Part shown: piece after piece, positions 11,200 through 21,351 of the stretch | Position numbering within the stretch: the stretch's first letter is position 1 | Layout of the letters: every line of letters begins with the position of its first letter | Assembly: GCA_007922225.1 (NCBI GenBank) | Contig: ML679958.1 | Coordinates: 53,710,838 to 53,774,837, forward strand | Length of the DNA stretch: 64,000 nt | Direction: 5' to 3' | From: Emydura subglobosa | Taxonomy: Eukaryota > Chordata > Testudines > Chelidae | Translations under genes and position numbers: made by a program | Notes under the pieces: model-generated | Seen by the model: only the letters and a program-made list of their open reading frames with translations | The model's database searches: none | What the model was told of the DNA's origin: nothing

Positions 11200-12660
11200 A
11201 CCATCCACCTGCACCAAAGGTGGGGGGAAATTGATGGGACCGGCAGTGAAAGGGGGATAGTCCCAGTAGCAAGGGAGGGAGATACACACCAATGGACAAT
11301 AGGTAGCTCCTCCCGCTGGGAGTCTCTGTTGCCCTTTGACTATCTGAAAGAGAGAGGTGCTGATTGGCCAGCATTCCCCTGCTCCTGAGATTTAGCCAGT
11401 GCAGGGGCCAGGTGGAGCCTCTTTTGGCTCCATTACAACAGGGAAAGGGTTACTCAACAGCTTCCAGCAGTGGCAGCAGTCCTCCTTTTCAGGATGCAGA
11501 GGAAGGCGGGTAAGGATTCCAGGGCCCCCCTGCGGGCAGAGGGTCTGCCCCAGCTGGGGGGCTCCTCCCCTGGCACAGGCTCATATCCCTGTCCCCCAGG
11601 ATGGGGTCTGCCTGTTACTAGAGCTCTGATAGCAGGACCCCTTTGGAGACGAATACCATGTGGGCTCCCTGACCATCCTCGATGCTTAGGGGAGGAAGGG
11701 GTAGACTACTTGGGGAAGCCATTAGGTCTGCTGGGTCCCAAAAGGGTGCAATTATGCTTGGACTTGCAACCAAAGCCCATCATGCTGAATGGGGAAGGGC
11801 AGGGTCACATGGCACCACTCCAGTGGCTGGGAAGGGCCCTGGCTTCATGTGCCCAAGCAGCCTTGCTGGAGTCAGACCTATGGGACCTGCTGCTACCCCA
11901 TCCACCCACTGGTTGGAGAGCCCAGGGGTCACATGGTGCATCCATGATGGTAAGGAGGCATCCTGGATCCCTGGGTGGTCCTGCCCAAGCTGGGTCTGTT
12001 GCCTCTCCCCTCCTACCATTTGCCATGGAGGGTTCAGGGGTCATGTGATGCTGATACAGGAGCTGGGGGAGCCTTTGGGCCCCTGGTGGCTCTGATGGAG
12101 CTGGGTCCGCTGCTTTGGCCCCCACTCTTCCCCTGTGTGTGTACCATGGCTGTCGTGGGAGCACATTGCTCTGTGTGTCCGGCTACATCTCCCCCACATA
12201 TGGCTTCTGGTGGTAGGAGAGGGAGGACTCGTGGGGCTTTGGTCAAGAGTCCCTTCCCCCTCTCCCTTGGGGCAAGGCAGCAGGAATTGAGGCAACAATA
12301 GTAGGGGTGACTCAGAAGTCGGTGAGGACTCATTTGAGCAGCTTTGCCAGGGAACTGAGAGACTGGGAGTATAGCTCTGTGGGGAAGGGTGTGCTCAGTC
12401 TCTGCAGGACTGGAGATCAGACGAAGACCAATGTCCAGCAACAGGCATAGGAGGAGACTCACAGGTCGAGGGGAGCATCTGGGCAGAAGCTGGGACCTCA
12501 GTGGGGACAGTTCATTTTGCAGAGGGTGTTGAGTTGAAAGAGTGGGTGTGTCCTTCCTGGTTGGGACCCAGAACCCCTAATACAGGAGTCACAGGATGGA
12601 TTCGGGCTCTTAGTTTGAGGAGAGGAAGTATCCGAGACTCATAGAGGTGCATGAAGATGA
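11200..12660. repeat. GC-rich repetitive block, probably part of a retroelement
   Basis: Base composition shifts abruptly from AT-rich to GC-rich here and back after 12.66 kb. Open frames of 100-190 codons occur on both strands and in several frames at once (for example 11470-12048 plus and 12034-12462 minus). That is what GC-rich non-coding DNA produces, and none shows a protein motif. CpG dinucleotides are sparse, so it is not a typical CpG-island promoter. Its position just upstream of the DIRS-like remnant suggests that some of it may belong to that element's 5' region; this is an inference from adjacency. Confidence 0.4.
11740..12190. repeat. Degenerate tandem repeat, unit about 112-125 bp
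   Basis: A phrase of the form AGGGGTCACATGGTGC recurs at about 11803, 11927 and 12039, with a weaker version near 12150. Between these anchors each unit carries a GCTGGGTC-TGCTG-CCCC stretch. Three to four units are visible, with substantial divergence. This is an old minisatellite-like array inside the GC-rich block. Confidence 0.55.
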
Positions 12661-12673
12661 TGAGAGTGAGTGA

Positions 12674-12813
12674 GTGCCCCTTAGGGTGACCAGATAACAA
12701 GTGTGAAAAACTGGGACAAGGGGTGTGGGGTAATAGGCACCTATATAAGAAAAAGCTGTGAATATCAAAACTGTCCCTTTAAAATCAGGACACCTGGTCA
12801 CCCTAGTGCCCTG
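12674..12813. mobile_element. hAT-like MITE, 124 bp (TAGGGTGACCAG ends)
   Basis: The element spans 12682-12805. It starts TAGGGTGACCAG and ends with the exact complement CTGGTCACCCTA, a perfect 12-bp terminal inverted repeat. The flanks GTGCCCCT (12674-12681) and GTGCCCTG (12806-12813) agree at their first six bases, consistent with a decayed 8-bp target duplication. There is no coding capacity. The interior also has partial dyad symmetry (AAAACTGGGACAAG against CTGTCCCTTTAAAATCAGG). Confidence 0.8.
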
Positions 12814-12869
12814 GGCCTGCATTTCACTCCCATAACCTGCCAAAAGTCCAGCAGGCATCCTCTGGATGC

Positions 12870-13866
12870 AGCAGTGAGTTTTTTCATCAGCCCTCAGATA
12901 CTGAACAAAGGGATTACCAGCCTGGACACAAGGGGCAAGGGTGGTAGCCCAGGACCCTTCTCCCTTGGACATCCCTCCTCAAGGGATGTGGCTGACCTGG
13001 TAAAATCATTGGCATTGGTGGCCCCTAGGTTGGGCAGTTTGCCTGCCACGAGTAGGCCCCTCTCAGATGAGGGGCTAGCATTGTCACTTGCTTAGGGTGG
13101 GACTGATACCCTGCAAAGAATACAGAGAAAGTAGGGCAGCACTGCCCCGATGCCATCATTCCTGTCATCATTCCTAATTAAAGTGTCATCATTCCTAATT
13201 AAACACAGGTCAGGAGACAGGACAACTGATGTCACTAGAGCTCAAGCGGGATCTGATTGTCCATTCAGGAATCATCTGTCTAAAGGTGTTAAAGAAAATA
13301 TTGAAAGGGGAAATTTGTGGATTTATTTACCTTACTGTTCAGGGAAAAACAGAGAGAGGAAGAAGGCAAAAAGTACAATAACAAGGAGGACAAACCCTGA
13401 AGACTAAGGTGCCTCAAACTCTTGAGAACTGGTCCACAGCCTTTCACATTATGCAAGTATAATCTGTCCCAAACAGTGTATTTCCTTTTTTAAGTATGAG
13501 GACTTAATAGCGAGGGATCATGCTACATTACATAGGGGACGTAGCATGGCTAAGGTATGACAGAGAATTTAAGCAGAGGGCAGCAGAAGAGCCTGTTTCA
13601 CCCTGGGGTAAAATAAACCTGGAATTTTGGCTGGAGGAATGACTCCTTATTTCCCTGCCCATCTGGCATTCACAGACACAGAGTTGCCAGTGCCAAAACC
13701 TCAGCTTCAAAATGCAGATATAAAAGCCAATGTGTGCTTTGCATTTAATGATGAGAAATGTTTTTGTTCCCAATACAGGTACAAACACTGCTGTAGGGGG
13801 TGCAGGGCTCAACATAGCACACTCTCCTGTTATGGGGGGGGAGGGGGGAGGGAAAGGCTGCTCTAA
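12870..13866 (+). pseudogene. DIRS-like retrotransposon, gag-like ORF1 remnant
   Basis: One plus-strand frame can be followed from about 12870 to 13866, with several in-frame stops (13093, 13405 and others) and no detectable shift between blocks. Recognisable parts, in order, are a KGVKENIERG block near 13276, FKYEDLIARD near 13490, and a cysteine/histidine cluster at 13732-13830. The cluster begins VCFAFNDEKC, continues with a YRYKHC-x-x-C block and ends H-x-x-x-x-C. This CFAFN-type zinc cluster followed by reverse transcriptase is, from memory, what DIRS-group gag proteins carry. A 19-base segment is duplicated in frame at 13164-13182 and 13185-13203. The reverse transcriptase remnant starts about 50 bases downstream. 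Confidence 0.65.
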
Positions 13867-13912
13867 CAGGGCAGTAGGAAAGGGGGTCTGCAAGTTCCCA
13901 GTGCTTTAGGAG

Positions 13913-14791
13913 ATGCTAGGTGAGGCACTAACCCCGGAAAAGGCTCCTTCTCCAGTTAAGATACAGGTGGTATGGAACTTGTTATTGGACTACTTTGGGA
14001 AAACAGATATTGCTTGTTTATGGAATAGATTTTCAGCCAGTTTTCAAATCCCTTATGAGGGCATGAGGTGCCACTCGTGGGCAGAAAACTTGAAATCCAT
14101 TTAAGGCTTTGAGCATATAGTAAGGGGAAAGATCATCTGGCAGCAGGGAAAGTGGCAGGCCCCTTCCAATGTATTCCAATGCCAGAATTGTGCATGTCTT
14201 TCCTGCATATGGTACTAAAGAAGGCAAAAGTTGAATACAGGTTGATCCGTCATCAGTCTTATCCCTGGGGTTCATCAGTAAATGACCATATTGACCCTAG
14301 CTGTATTCAGTGATGTATTTGTCATTTGACACTGTAGTAGCCATGGGTTAAAGAGTGTGGCTCTGGGATTTTGTTGACAAAATGTAATATCAAATCTGCA
14401 TTCCAGTTGTTTCCAGTGCATCCCAGGGACTTAAACCTGTTTGTGTTTCAGTCTGAGGACCAGAACTATTTTGATACAGCCATACCCATGCTCAATGTCA
14501 CGTGCTGCTTTTGAAAGATTCAGCTCCATGTTGGAGTGGGCAATTGTGGTTGAGACTGGCCTGCCTCATGCAGTGCACTATGCTGACAACTTATTTGCAA
14601 AGAGGCTAGACATAAGCAACTGTGAGTACATGTTTTGGGCATTTCAGAACTTCGCTGAGCACCTCTGGGTCCCCCTTGCCATTAAAAAAAAAACCAGCAG
14701 AAGCTCTAATTCTCTCAGGAGTTTAGAAAATTCTTTCATGAGTCTGGCTCTTTCCCATATGATTCAAGAGGTTTATGAGAAGAAACTATAA
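13913..14791 (+). pseudogene. DIRS-like retrotransposon, reverse transcriptase remnant
   Basis: Three frame segments give a recognisable DIRS-group reverse transcriptase. At 13913-14230 there is a FSASFQIPYEG block and WAENLKSI. At 14233-14495, in another frame, come RLIRHQSYP, SSVNDHID and KCNIKSAFQLFPVHP; in this last block the usual catalytic aspartate (K-x-D-I-K-S-A-F) is asparagine. At 14495-14791, back in the first frame, come RAAFERFSSMLEW, HYADNLF and AFQNFAEHLWVPLA. HYADN replaces the catalytic Y-x-D-D. Two frameshifts, internal stops and both catalytic substitutions show it is dead. No RNase H, methylase-like or tyrosine recombinase domain follows; a CR1 tail begins at about 14800 instead. 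The call rests on the ordered motifs and the adjoining gag-like zinc cluster. Confidence 0.75.
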
Positions 14792-14799
14792 TGTTTTAG

Positions 14800-14925
14800 T
14801 CAAGCACAAATTATTGGGCTCAGCACAGGGGTAACAGGGTGTAATTCTATGTTATTATACAGATGATCAAACTAGATGATCTAATGGCAGCTTCTGGCTC
14901 TAAAATCTATAAATAATGTACAAAT
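14800..14925 (+). mobile_element. CR1 LINE, 3' end
   Basis: The blocks CTCAGCACAGGGGTAACAGG, then TCTATGTTATTATACAGATG, then ATCAAACTAGATGATCTAAT and TTCTGGCTCTAAAATCTATA match the 3' end of a reptilian CR1 subfamily (consensus form ...CAGACTAGATGATCACAATGGTCCCTTCTGGC...). It truncates the DIRS-like remnant on its right side or simply abuts it. Confidence 0.7.
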
Positions 14926-17900
14926 ATTTGTAGTAATTTAAGGCTAGGTGAATGGTGAAAAGAATGATGCAATCCATCCATCCATCCATTTATATATTGG
15001 CTAGATTCATGATGCAAGACCAAGAGGCAGTAAACTCTTATTTAAATTAGAATTCCTCATTTTCCCTTTCCTCCTGGATTCTTGCACACTTCCTTCTATA
15101 TCATGGTAGAATCCTAAATCCTCCCATGTGGCCAGTCAACAACTCCTGTTACCCTTGACTTCTCTTTCTTCTTTACTTCTCATATACCATATAACATATT
15201 CTTCTTCTTCCTCTATCATATCTCCATAACCTCTACCTTCCTTTCCATCTCTCCATCTAAAACTTTTGTTCATGCCTTTGTGTTATCCCACGTCAGGTTT
15301 GAGCCTGCAAAGCCTTATAAATGCAGTAACTTAACTCACAAAGTCAATAGGACCACTCCCATTAGTCGAATTGCTCATGCACTTAAGCATCTGCCTTTTG
15401 TTCTATCAAATAGCCCACTCACAAGACAGCAAGCATCAAAACCATTTTTTCATTGGTAAAAATCGGTGCTAAATGGAATGTGATAATCTAGCAAATTCTG
15501 CAGAAACAAGAAAAACAAATGACATGCTCAGTAACAGCCATTGAAGTCAATGCGTCTACTAGTGTGAGTAAAATTTGCAGAATCAATGAGTAAATTATAA
15601 AGTCCTTCAGGACAGTGTCCCTGTATCCTCTGTGCGATATGTTTCTTCATACACTTTAAGGCGCTAAGCAACAATGGATTAGTAATAAATAATAATACAT
15701 TTCTCAATTGGTTAGTCTTTCACCAATCTCTTATAAAATTTTGCAGAAATATGTGTTTCCACACCAAACAATCCCTAACATAAAATGTGATGATTTCACA
15801 TGAATGATACCTATACTTACAAACAATGACTCATTCTGCAATTGAGACAATCTTCTAAAATTCTGTTGGCTTGGATCCTTACATATTTCATTCACCACAA
15901 TGGATTTTTTAAGTTCTTGGTTAATATTTAAAAGAAAGCAAAATGGATTTGTCTTTGTGGAGTACTCATAATTTACTAAACCAACAAGTTAAAATGGAAG
16001 TCTTTTAAAAATGAATGTGTGTATATATGTATATGTGATTAGGTGTGTGTTCCTGAGTGCAGTTTGGTAAATTCACATTTAAGGGGCTGGCAATTGGTTT
16101 TTGGTGTTTTTTGTGAGTAAGCAAAACCCTGCTCCAGGGTCAAATCCTGAAGTTCTCACTCAGGTAAAACTTATATTGGTTTCAATAAGAATTTTAACTG
16201 AGTGAAGACTGCAGGGCTGAGCCTAAAGGTAGTAATTTCTATCTTTATCATACCCTAGATGCAACAAACACCTTATGTTTGTGGGTATCTGACTATGTTA
16301 CTGTTACGTGGGTGATTTTAAGTGAGAGGGAGATACTTACTCCCCTTGCTTTGTAAAAAATTGGCAACCATGTCAGCTACAAATTGTGGCCAGCTACTAG
16401 TCATTACTCCTGACTGAGCAGGCTTCCTGTGTATTGGAGAGGATGTCTAGTACACTGCACGTTGGTTAAAGGGTTGCATTACCAAAATGAAGCACTGCAT
16501 CACCGTCAGAGCAGTTCCAATAGCAGAGTTGAGGATGACAGAAGTGGTGGTGGTAGGAAAGTTATGTTTATATTATCCTCTTTGTTTGGAGTGTTCGAAC
16601 AATAGGGTCTCTACCATACCTGATTTAGAACAAAAGGAAGCTTGCGCCTATTCTAGAGTTGGGTATTTTATTCCCCAATATGCTCTCTTTATTTAAAAAA
16701 AAAATAGCTGTTGTTCATGTGTGAAGATCAGGATCTGGTTTAAGTTAATTTTCCCCAAGACAAACCCATTTTTCTATCCAGATATGTCCTCTTTTTAAGC
16801 TAGATTCATTGTAGCAATGCAGCAGGTAGGGGAAGTGTGAGCACAAGGATAGAGTCCACCTTGCCTTTGGATGGATGTATCTTGGGATGGAAGGAGTAAG
16901 GAGGAGCCTTCTTCTCATGTTGCATGTCCCATTTAAGGGCTGAGCAGAACTGCAGATCCCTAACTACTTCACCAGAACTGTAAGGTGCCTCCAAGAGGGA
17001 AAGGAGGGGTGAGGAGCACGGCATGGTGGAGAACATGGTGTACCAGTGTAAGTGCTCCCGCACGCCCTCCCCACTCCCCATGCACAGGGAGCTCCATGAG
17101 GCATTCTCTTCTCTGTGACAGAAAGCCCTAATGCTGCCCCTGGTGTAGTTCTGCTCTGTCCTGCCCCCAGTACAAGGTTGTGCCTATGTGACAAAATACA
17201 GTTCAACCTGCAAGACTGTGCAGGATTAAAATTTTATTTCAGCACATGCTGAGTTTATTTAAACAGCCGCTCTGCAGCTCATTTCCTCCACTCACTCATG
17301 TAAGCACTGCTCAAGCCAGTGAAGAATTGGCCCCTAATTTTTTTAGTAATTAATAGGAAATCTGCCTGTGAGATACAATATAATTAGACCATTTATGCGC
17401 TAAAAAAACACACTGTAAATTAGATGCATTTCTTTATCAAGAGGATTTTTCTTGCTAAATTCTTAAAGGCTTCACTCATCTTTGCCCTATAACTCAATTA
17501 CTTACATCCACTTGTGAGGCTCTTGACCTTAAGGGAATAGACTAAGCCACTCCCGGGAGATTCCTTTGAAGTAGTTTAAGTAATGAGGAGCCAGCAAGTG
17601 TAATCATGAAAAGAAAATGATTTTCATCAAGAAAATGTATGTTTATGCTTGTCATAACTATCACTACATAAAGAGTATAGCAGAGATATGCAAAAAGTTG
17701 ATCATAAATTAAAAAGTAAGAGTGGAGAATATTGCCTTTTTCCTAAAGCACATGAAAATTCTATCTTCAGCAAACAGGCAAAGCATGATAAATCTTATAT
17801 TAATTTCTTTTTCTTGTTTCTAGGTAACCAACATTTGAAAATTTTTGCCTTCCACAGGCATTCCACGGGGAATTAGCTAATTAGCTAGCAGAGCCACTGT

Positions 17901-18360
17901 TAATAATTATTCTGAAAGTCACGGGCATTGGGGCAGATAGAGAATTTGAAGGGGAAAAAAAGGAAATGTGATACCAATCTTTTTACAAGGATAAATAAAA
18001 CAATCCTGGCACTTACCATTTAGCAAACTGAACTTGGAAAAAATGAGGTAAATATTAAGAGGAAAACAATCTCTCAGGACCTAGTTTTTGGCAGAAGCAC
18101 AAGCACTAAACATCATGGGTTATAAATAACACCTAGCATTTGTCTAATGCTGTTGGGAACTGATGGGACCACTTCCACTGACTTATATGGGAGAGAAAGG
18201 TGCTGAGTACCGAACAAAGTTGCTTATCAGCTTGCAGGATCAAGTGATTGATATTCAAGAAAACTTACATGAAGATATCACTAACACCCCAATAAGGTTG
18301 GAATTATTATTCTTATTTTAAAGAAAGGGACATAGAAACTGAGGGTTAAGGGCTAGCACA
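14926..18360. other. Mostly unique AT-rich sequence with small palindromes
   Basis: No gene is recognised. A (CATC)n run lies near 14972-14990. Worn copies of the GAAGTCAATGG palindrome family occur near 15301-15415 and 15535-15560. The piece at 15598-15700 resembles the interspersed repeat seen at 53205 and 60400, but weakly. The AT-rich stretch 17340-17520 is free of repeat signatures; whether it is conserved cannot be told here. Confidence 0.45.
16125..16222. repeat. Palindromic MITE-like repeat
   Basis: CTGAAGTTCTCACTCAGGTAAAAC on the left is mirrored by ATTTTAACTGAGTGAAGACTGCAG on the right around a TTGGTTTCAATAAG centre. The arms are about 25 bases with several mismatches. It belongs with the other short palindromes of this window that have a CCCATTGACTTCAATGGG-like centre. 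Confidence 0.5.
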
Positions 18361-18870
18361 CAGAATTTTTTAAGGTATTTAGGTGTTGCTGCACTGTGTT
18401 GCAACACATAACTGATTTTGGTGCCTAAATCTCTTTTTCCAAAGGCATTTAGGCACTTAGTAGCCTAAATTCCATCAACTGTCAATGTGATTTTGTCTCC
18501 AAGGGCTGAAATCTCTCTGGAAAATCAGATTTAGGCTTCTAAAGAAGGTATTGCAACATTGAGTGCAGCAACCCCATAATATGTTTAAAAATCTGGGTCT
18601 AGAACTACAAATAGCATGTAGGGTAAGCATTGTATTGCCTAAGGTTAGGTGCCCAGCTGCCCAGTGGAATCCTTGCCCTGAGATAGGCACCCAGGCTCCC
18701 TTTACATTGCCTAGGGAGAGTTAGTTGCCTAAGAATGGGATTCACAAAAGCCAGAAAGCTGTGCAGTGAGCTACCTAAGAAAATCCTGAGGAGTGTGGCC
18801 TAAACTCCTTAGTTGTGAAGCCTTTCCTGAAGTGCCTGACATGGTAGTTAGGTGCCTAAAGCCTTAAGTG
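18361..18870. repeat. Composite palindromic repeat (TTAGGTGCCTAA family)
   Basis: TATTTAGGTGTTGCTGCACTG near 18375 is inverted at 18555-18595 (GCAACATTGAGTGCAGCAACCCC). The phrases GGTGCCTAAATC, GGCATTTAGGCAC, GGTGCCCAG and AGGTGCCTAAAGC recur throughout. The block therefore looks like a ~500-base non-coding element with internal dyads, related to 7536-7665 and 31833-31936. No target duplication was identified. Confidence 0.5.
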
Positions 18871-19972
18871 TTTGGCCAAAGATAGAATCAGAATCAGAAT
18901 TCAGATTAAAAATTTTGGGGGGGCAAATCCTTGCCTCTTAAAGTCAATGACAAAATTCCAGGAGGCCCCAGATTTCACCCCAGGACTTTCTGGCTCCCTG
19001 TCCTATGTTTAGACCCCTAGATTTCATCTTATACTAAGAACATATAGTTTTTGTTATAACTATAAAATTGTTGAAGGGAATATATTAGATATATAAAAAA
19101 TGCATCTGAGTTTTCTAACACAAGCAGTTTTTTTCAGATAAGTAGTGACACAAAAAGTGTAAGAAGAATTCTCAAATCCAGCTTAATTCTGCTATTTCCT
19201 TAGAGTTTCATATTTCAAAAACTGTCCTGAATCATCTCAGATTTGAGGAAGGGAAATAAACCCTTCTGGCCAAAGAGCACAGATACAAAATTTATAGTGG
19301 AATGACCTTTTCTGAGGATTTTGACAAAGGCTATAATTGAGCTTACAGTGAAAAATAAGTCTCAACCTTAATTATGGAGACACTGTTGTTTCGCCATAAT
19401 TTTCCATCTCCACATTATTAAAAATAAATTGTAGCTCTTAATTTTCTTTTCTTTATCATGCGGCAGTTGCCATGAACAATTGCATATTGTAATAACTACA
19501 ATAATTCTTTCCCAGGGCACACATTTGGAATCAATACTGATCGATACTCTAGCAAAATGGAAGAGCAGGGAGACTGCATTATGACCCCTGGTGTGGCTAA
19601 TGGATGTTAGTAAGAATTCAAAAAGACAGTGCACACTTTTCTTGAGTTAAAAAAAAAAAAGAAAAGGAAAGACTCAAAGTTAGTCCACTGCTCTCACCAA
19701 GTGTTGTGTCTTTTGCCCTTTGCACAACATGAATTGTATGAATGAACCACAGGGGCACAGTGGGGTCCATATAACTGTTTTTATCAAACATACACAACAT
19801 CCAAGGCCTATATATATATAGTGTTGCTCTGGCTGGATTCAACAATACAAAACACTAGACAGTTCACAAACTATTTAAAGGGATACTACCCGATTCCTAT
19901 ATACTATGCAAAAGTTTTCACTGGCAGCATCACTGACGTATTGGCAGCCTATTTTTCAATGAGAAAACTCAA
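18871..19972. other. Unique AT-rich sequence
   Basis: No gene is recognised. A palindrome fragment with AAAGTCAATGAC lies near 18940. The frames at 19368-19634 and 19618-19845 on the minus strand show no motif. Confidence 0.45.
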
Positions 19973-20043
19973 GGTCTGATCCAAAGGCAACTGAAGTCAA
20001 TGAAAAGATTACCATTGCCTTCAAAGGCTTTGGATCAGGCCCT
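19973..20043. mobile_element. Short palindromic MITE, about 71 bp
   Basis: Left arm GGTCTGATCCAAAGGCAACT and right arm GCTTTGGATCAGGCCCT pair over about 28 bases. The GAAGTCAATG centre is typical of this palindromic family. It is non-coding. Confidence 0.65.
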
Positions 20044-20981
20044 CATGGATTTCCTTCCCACTTAAGGTTGAGTTCTCAGTCCACATTCAAAACAAATCTG
20101 GTTGAATGAAGGTCATAGATTAATATTGTATTCCTAGCCCAGAAGGTTGATAAAAAGAATTATAGCAAATACACAGTTAAAAACAAAGTGTTTGTGAATG
20201 ACTATTTCAGTGAATTTGTATGCTAAAGTGAGGTGCTTTACATACCTCTGTTATTTATGATGTCCTCTGATGAAATTGGCTGCCAGAAACAGTGGCTGGA
20301 AGTAAAGATCTCATAGACTTATGACTGAGGGTAAACTTGCTTTGAGCTGCGTGCACATTCACAGTGCTTTAACTCTAAAGGTACTATAAAAGCTTAGAAA
20401 CAAGTCCTAGAAAAAAGGATAGGACTGTTTAAACAATACATTTTCCTCGTACTAAACAGTACGATACTTATGTATGGAGCAAATAGTTTGCTTCTAATCT
20501 GTACAAACTAAAGGCATATCTATTTACATTTTCAAGAGGGAGTGAGCAATTCATCATGTCAAACCATAAGGTCATTACATTGTGTCACACAGCATAATGC
20601 CACAATGCTCCCAAATGATGAAATGCCAGCTCCCAGCAAACATTTAAAAGGCATGTGTTTATATTTAGAGACCCAAATGGCTGTAAATTTATGGACAAAG
20701 AATTCCAGCTGAAATGAACATGCAAACCAATCTCTGATAAGTTCATTTTTAGCAAATAACCTTTTATTTTTCTTAGACTGGGAAATACAGTACAAGTACT
20801 CACAGGAGAACCTGGATACGTCTACAAAATACATTAACAGGGAATTCTTGTAAAAAGGCTAAAGAAAAGACGTTTTTCAAAGAAAAAAGTAATTGAACTT
20901 TTTTTGTGCCCTTGCTTAAAAAACAAATCCAACAGCAATAACAATTCAGGAAGTTCTGGCTCTGAAATAATGTGTGAAAAC
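20044..20981. other. Unique AT-rich sequence
   Basis: Nothing is recognised. The overlapping minus-strand frames at 20559-20834 and 20585-20803 are not supported by any motif. Confidence 0.5.
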
Positions 20982-21351
20982 CAGAGGTCCCCAAACTGTG
21001 GTGTAGAATGTTTGGGGGGGCATGGTGGGTCTGGGCCAGCCCCCACGGAGGGCAGGAAGGGAGTGCCACCCAGCCCCGCTCTGCCCCAGCTCTGCTCTGG
21101 CCCTTCCCCCAGCTGCAGCTCCATTTCGAGCCCTGGGTCGGACCCTGGCTCCCAGCTCAGCCGAGGTTCACCTTCCAGCCCTGCTCCTGGCCCCACCCCA
21201 ACCCAGCCCCAGCTGCGGCATCGGCCATGGTCCCTGAGCCCTGACTCCTGCCTGCAGCTCCAGCTCTGACCACGGCATGGCCATGGTTCCACTTCTGTCC
21301 CAGGGCGGGGAGTGGCGCAGCATGAAAAGTTTGGGGACAACTGATGTAAAC
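20974..21351. mobile_element. GC-rich hAT-type MITE, 362 bp
   Basis: The element spans 20982-21343. It starts CAGAGGTCCCCAAACTGTGG and ends with the near-complement AAAAGTTTGGGGACAACTG, giving ~16-bp terminal inverted repeats of the CAGnGGTCCCCAAACT type seen in vertebrate hAT elements. Flanking octamers GTGAAAAC and ATGTAAAC agree at 6 of 8 positions, as expected for an old 8-bp target duplication. The interior is unusually GC-rich with CAGCTCC/CCCAGC runs. It therefore yields long spurious open frames on both strands (for example 20834-21340 minus and 20904-21269 plus) that are not genes. Confidence 0.85.

Noticed and set aside
11470..12462. Open frames of 192, 137, 142 and 119 codons on both strands in the GC-rich block
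   Set aside because: They overlap in several frames and on both strands at once, lack any domain, and follow a tandem array; this is what GC-rich non-coding DNA yields.
11200..12660. CpG-island promoter
   Set aside because: The block is GC-rich but CpG dinucleotides are sparse, and no first exon or other gene part is near it.
14972..14990. Short (CATC)n and other simple repeats as CRISPR-like arrays
   Set aside because: They have no spacer structure and the genome is vertebrate; they are microsatellites.
15055..15260. Pyrimidine-rich stretch as a splice acceptor region
   Set aside because: No open coding block follows, and pyrimidine runs are frequent here.
20834..21340. 168-codon minus-strand and 121-codon plus-strand proline/alanine/serine-rich frames
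   Set aside because: They lie inside a hAT MITE bounded by inverted ends and reflect its GC-rich interior.
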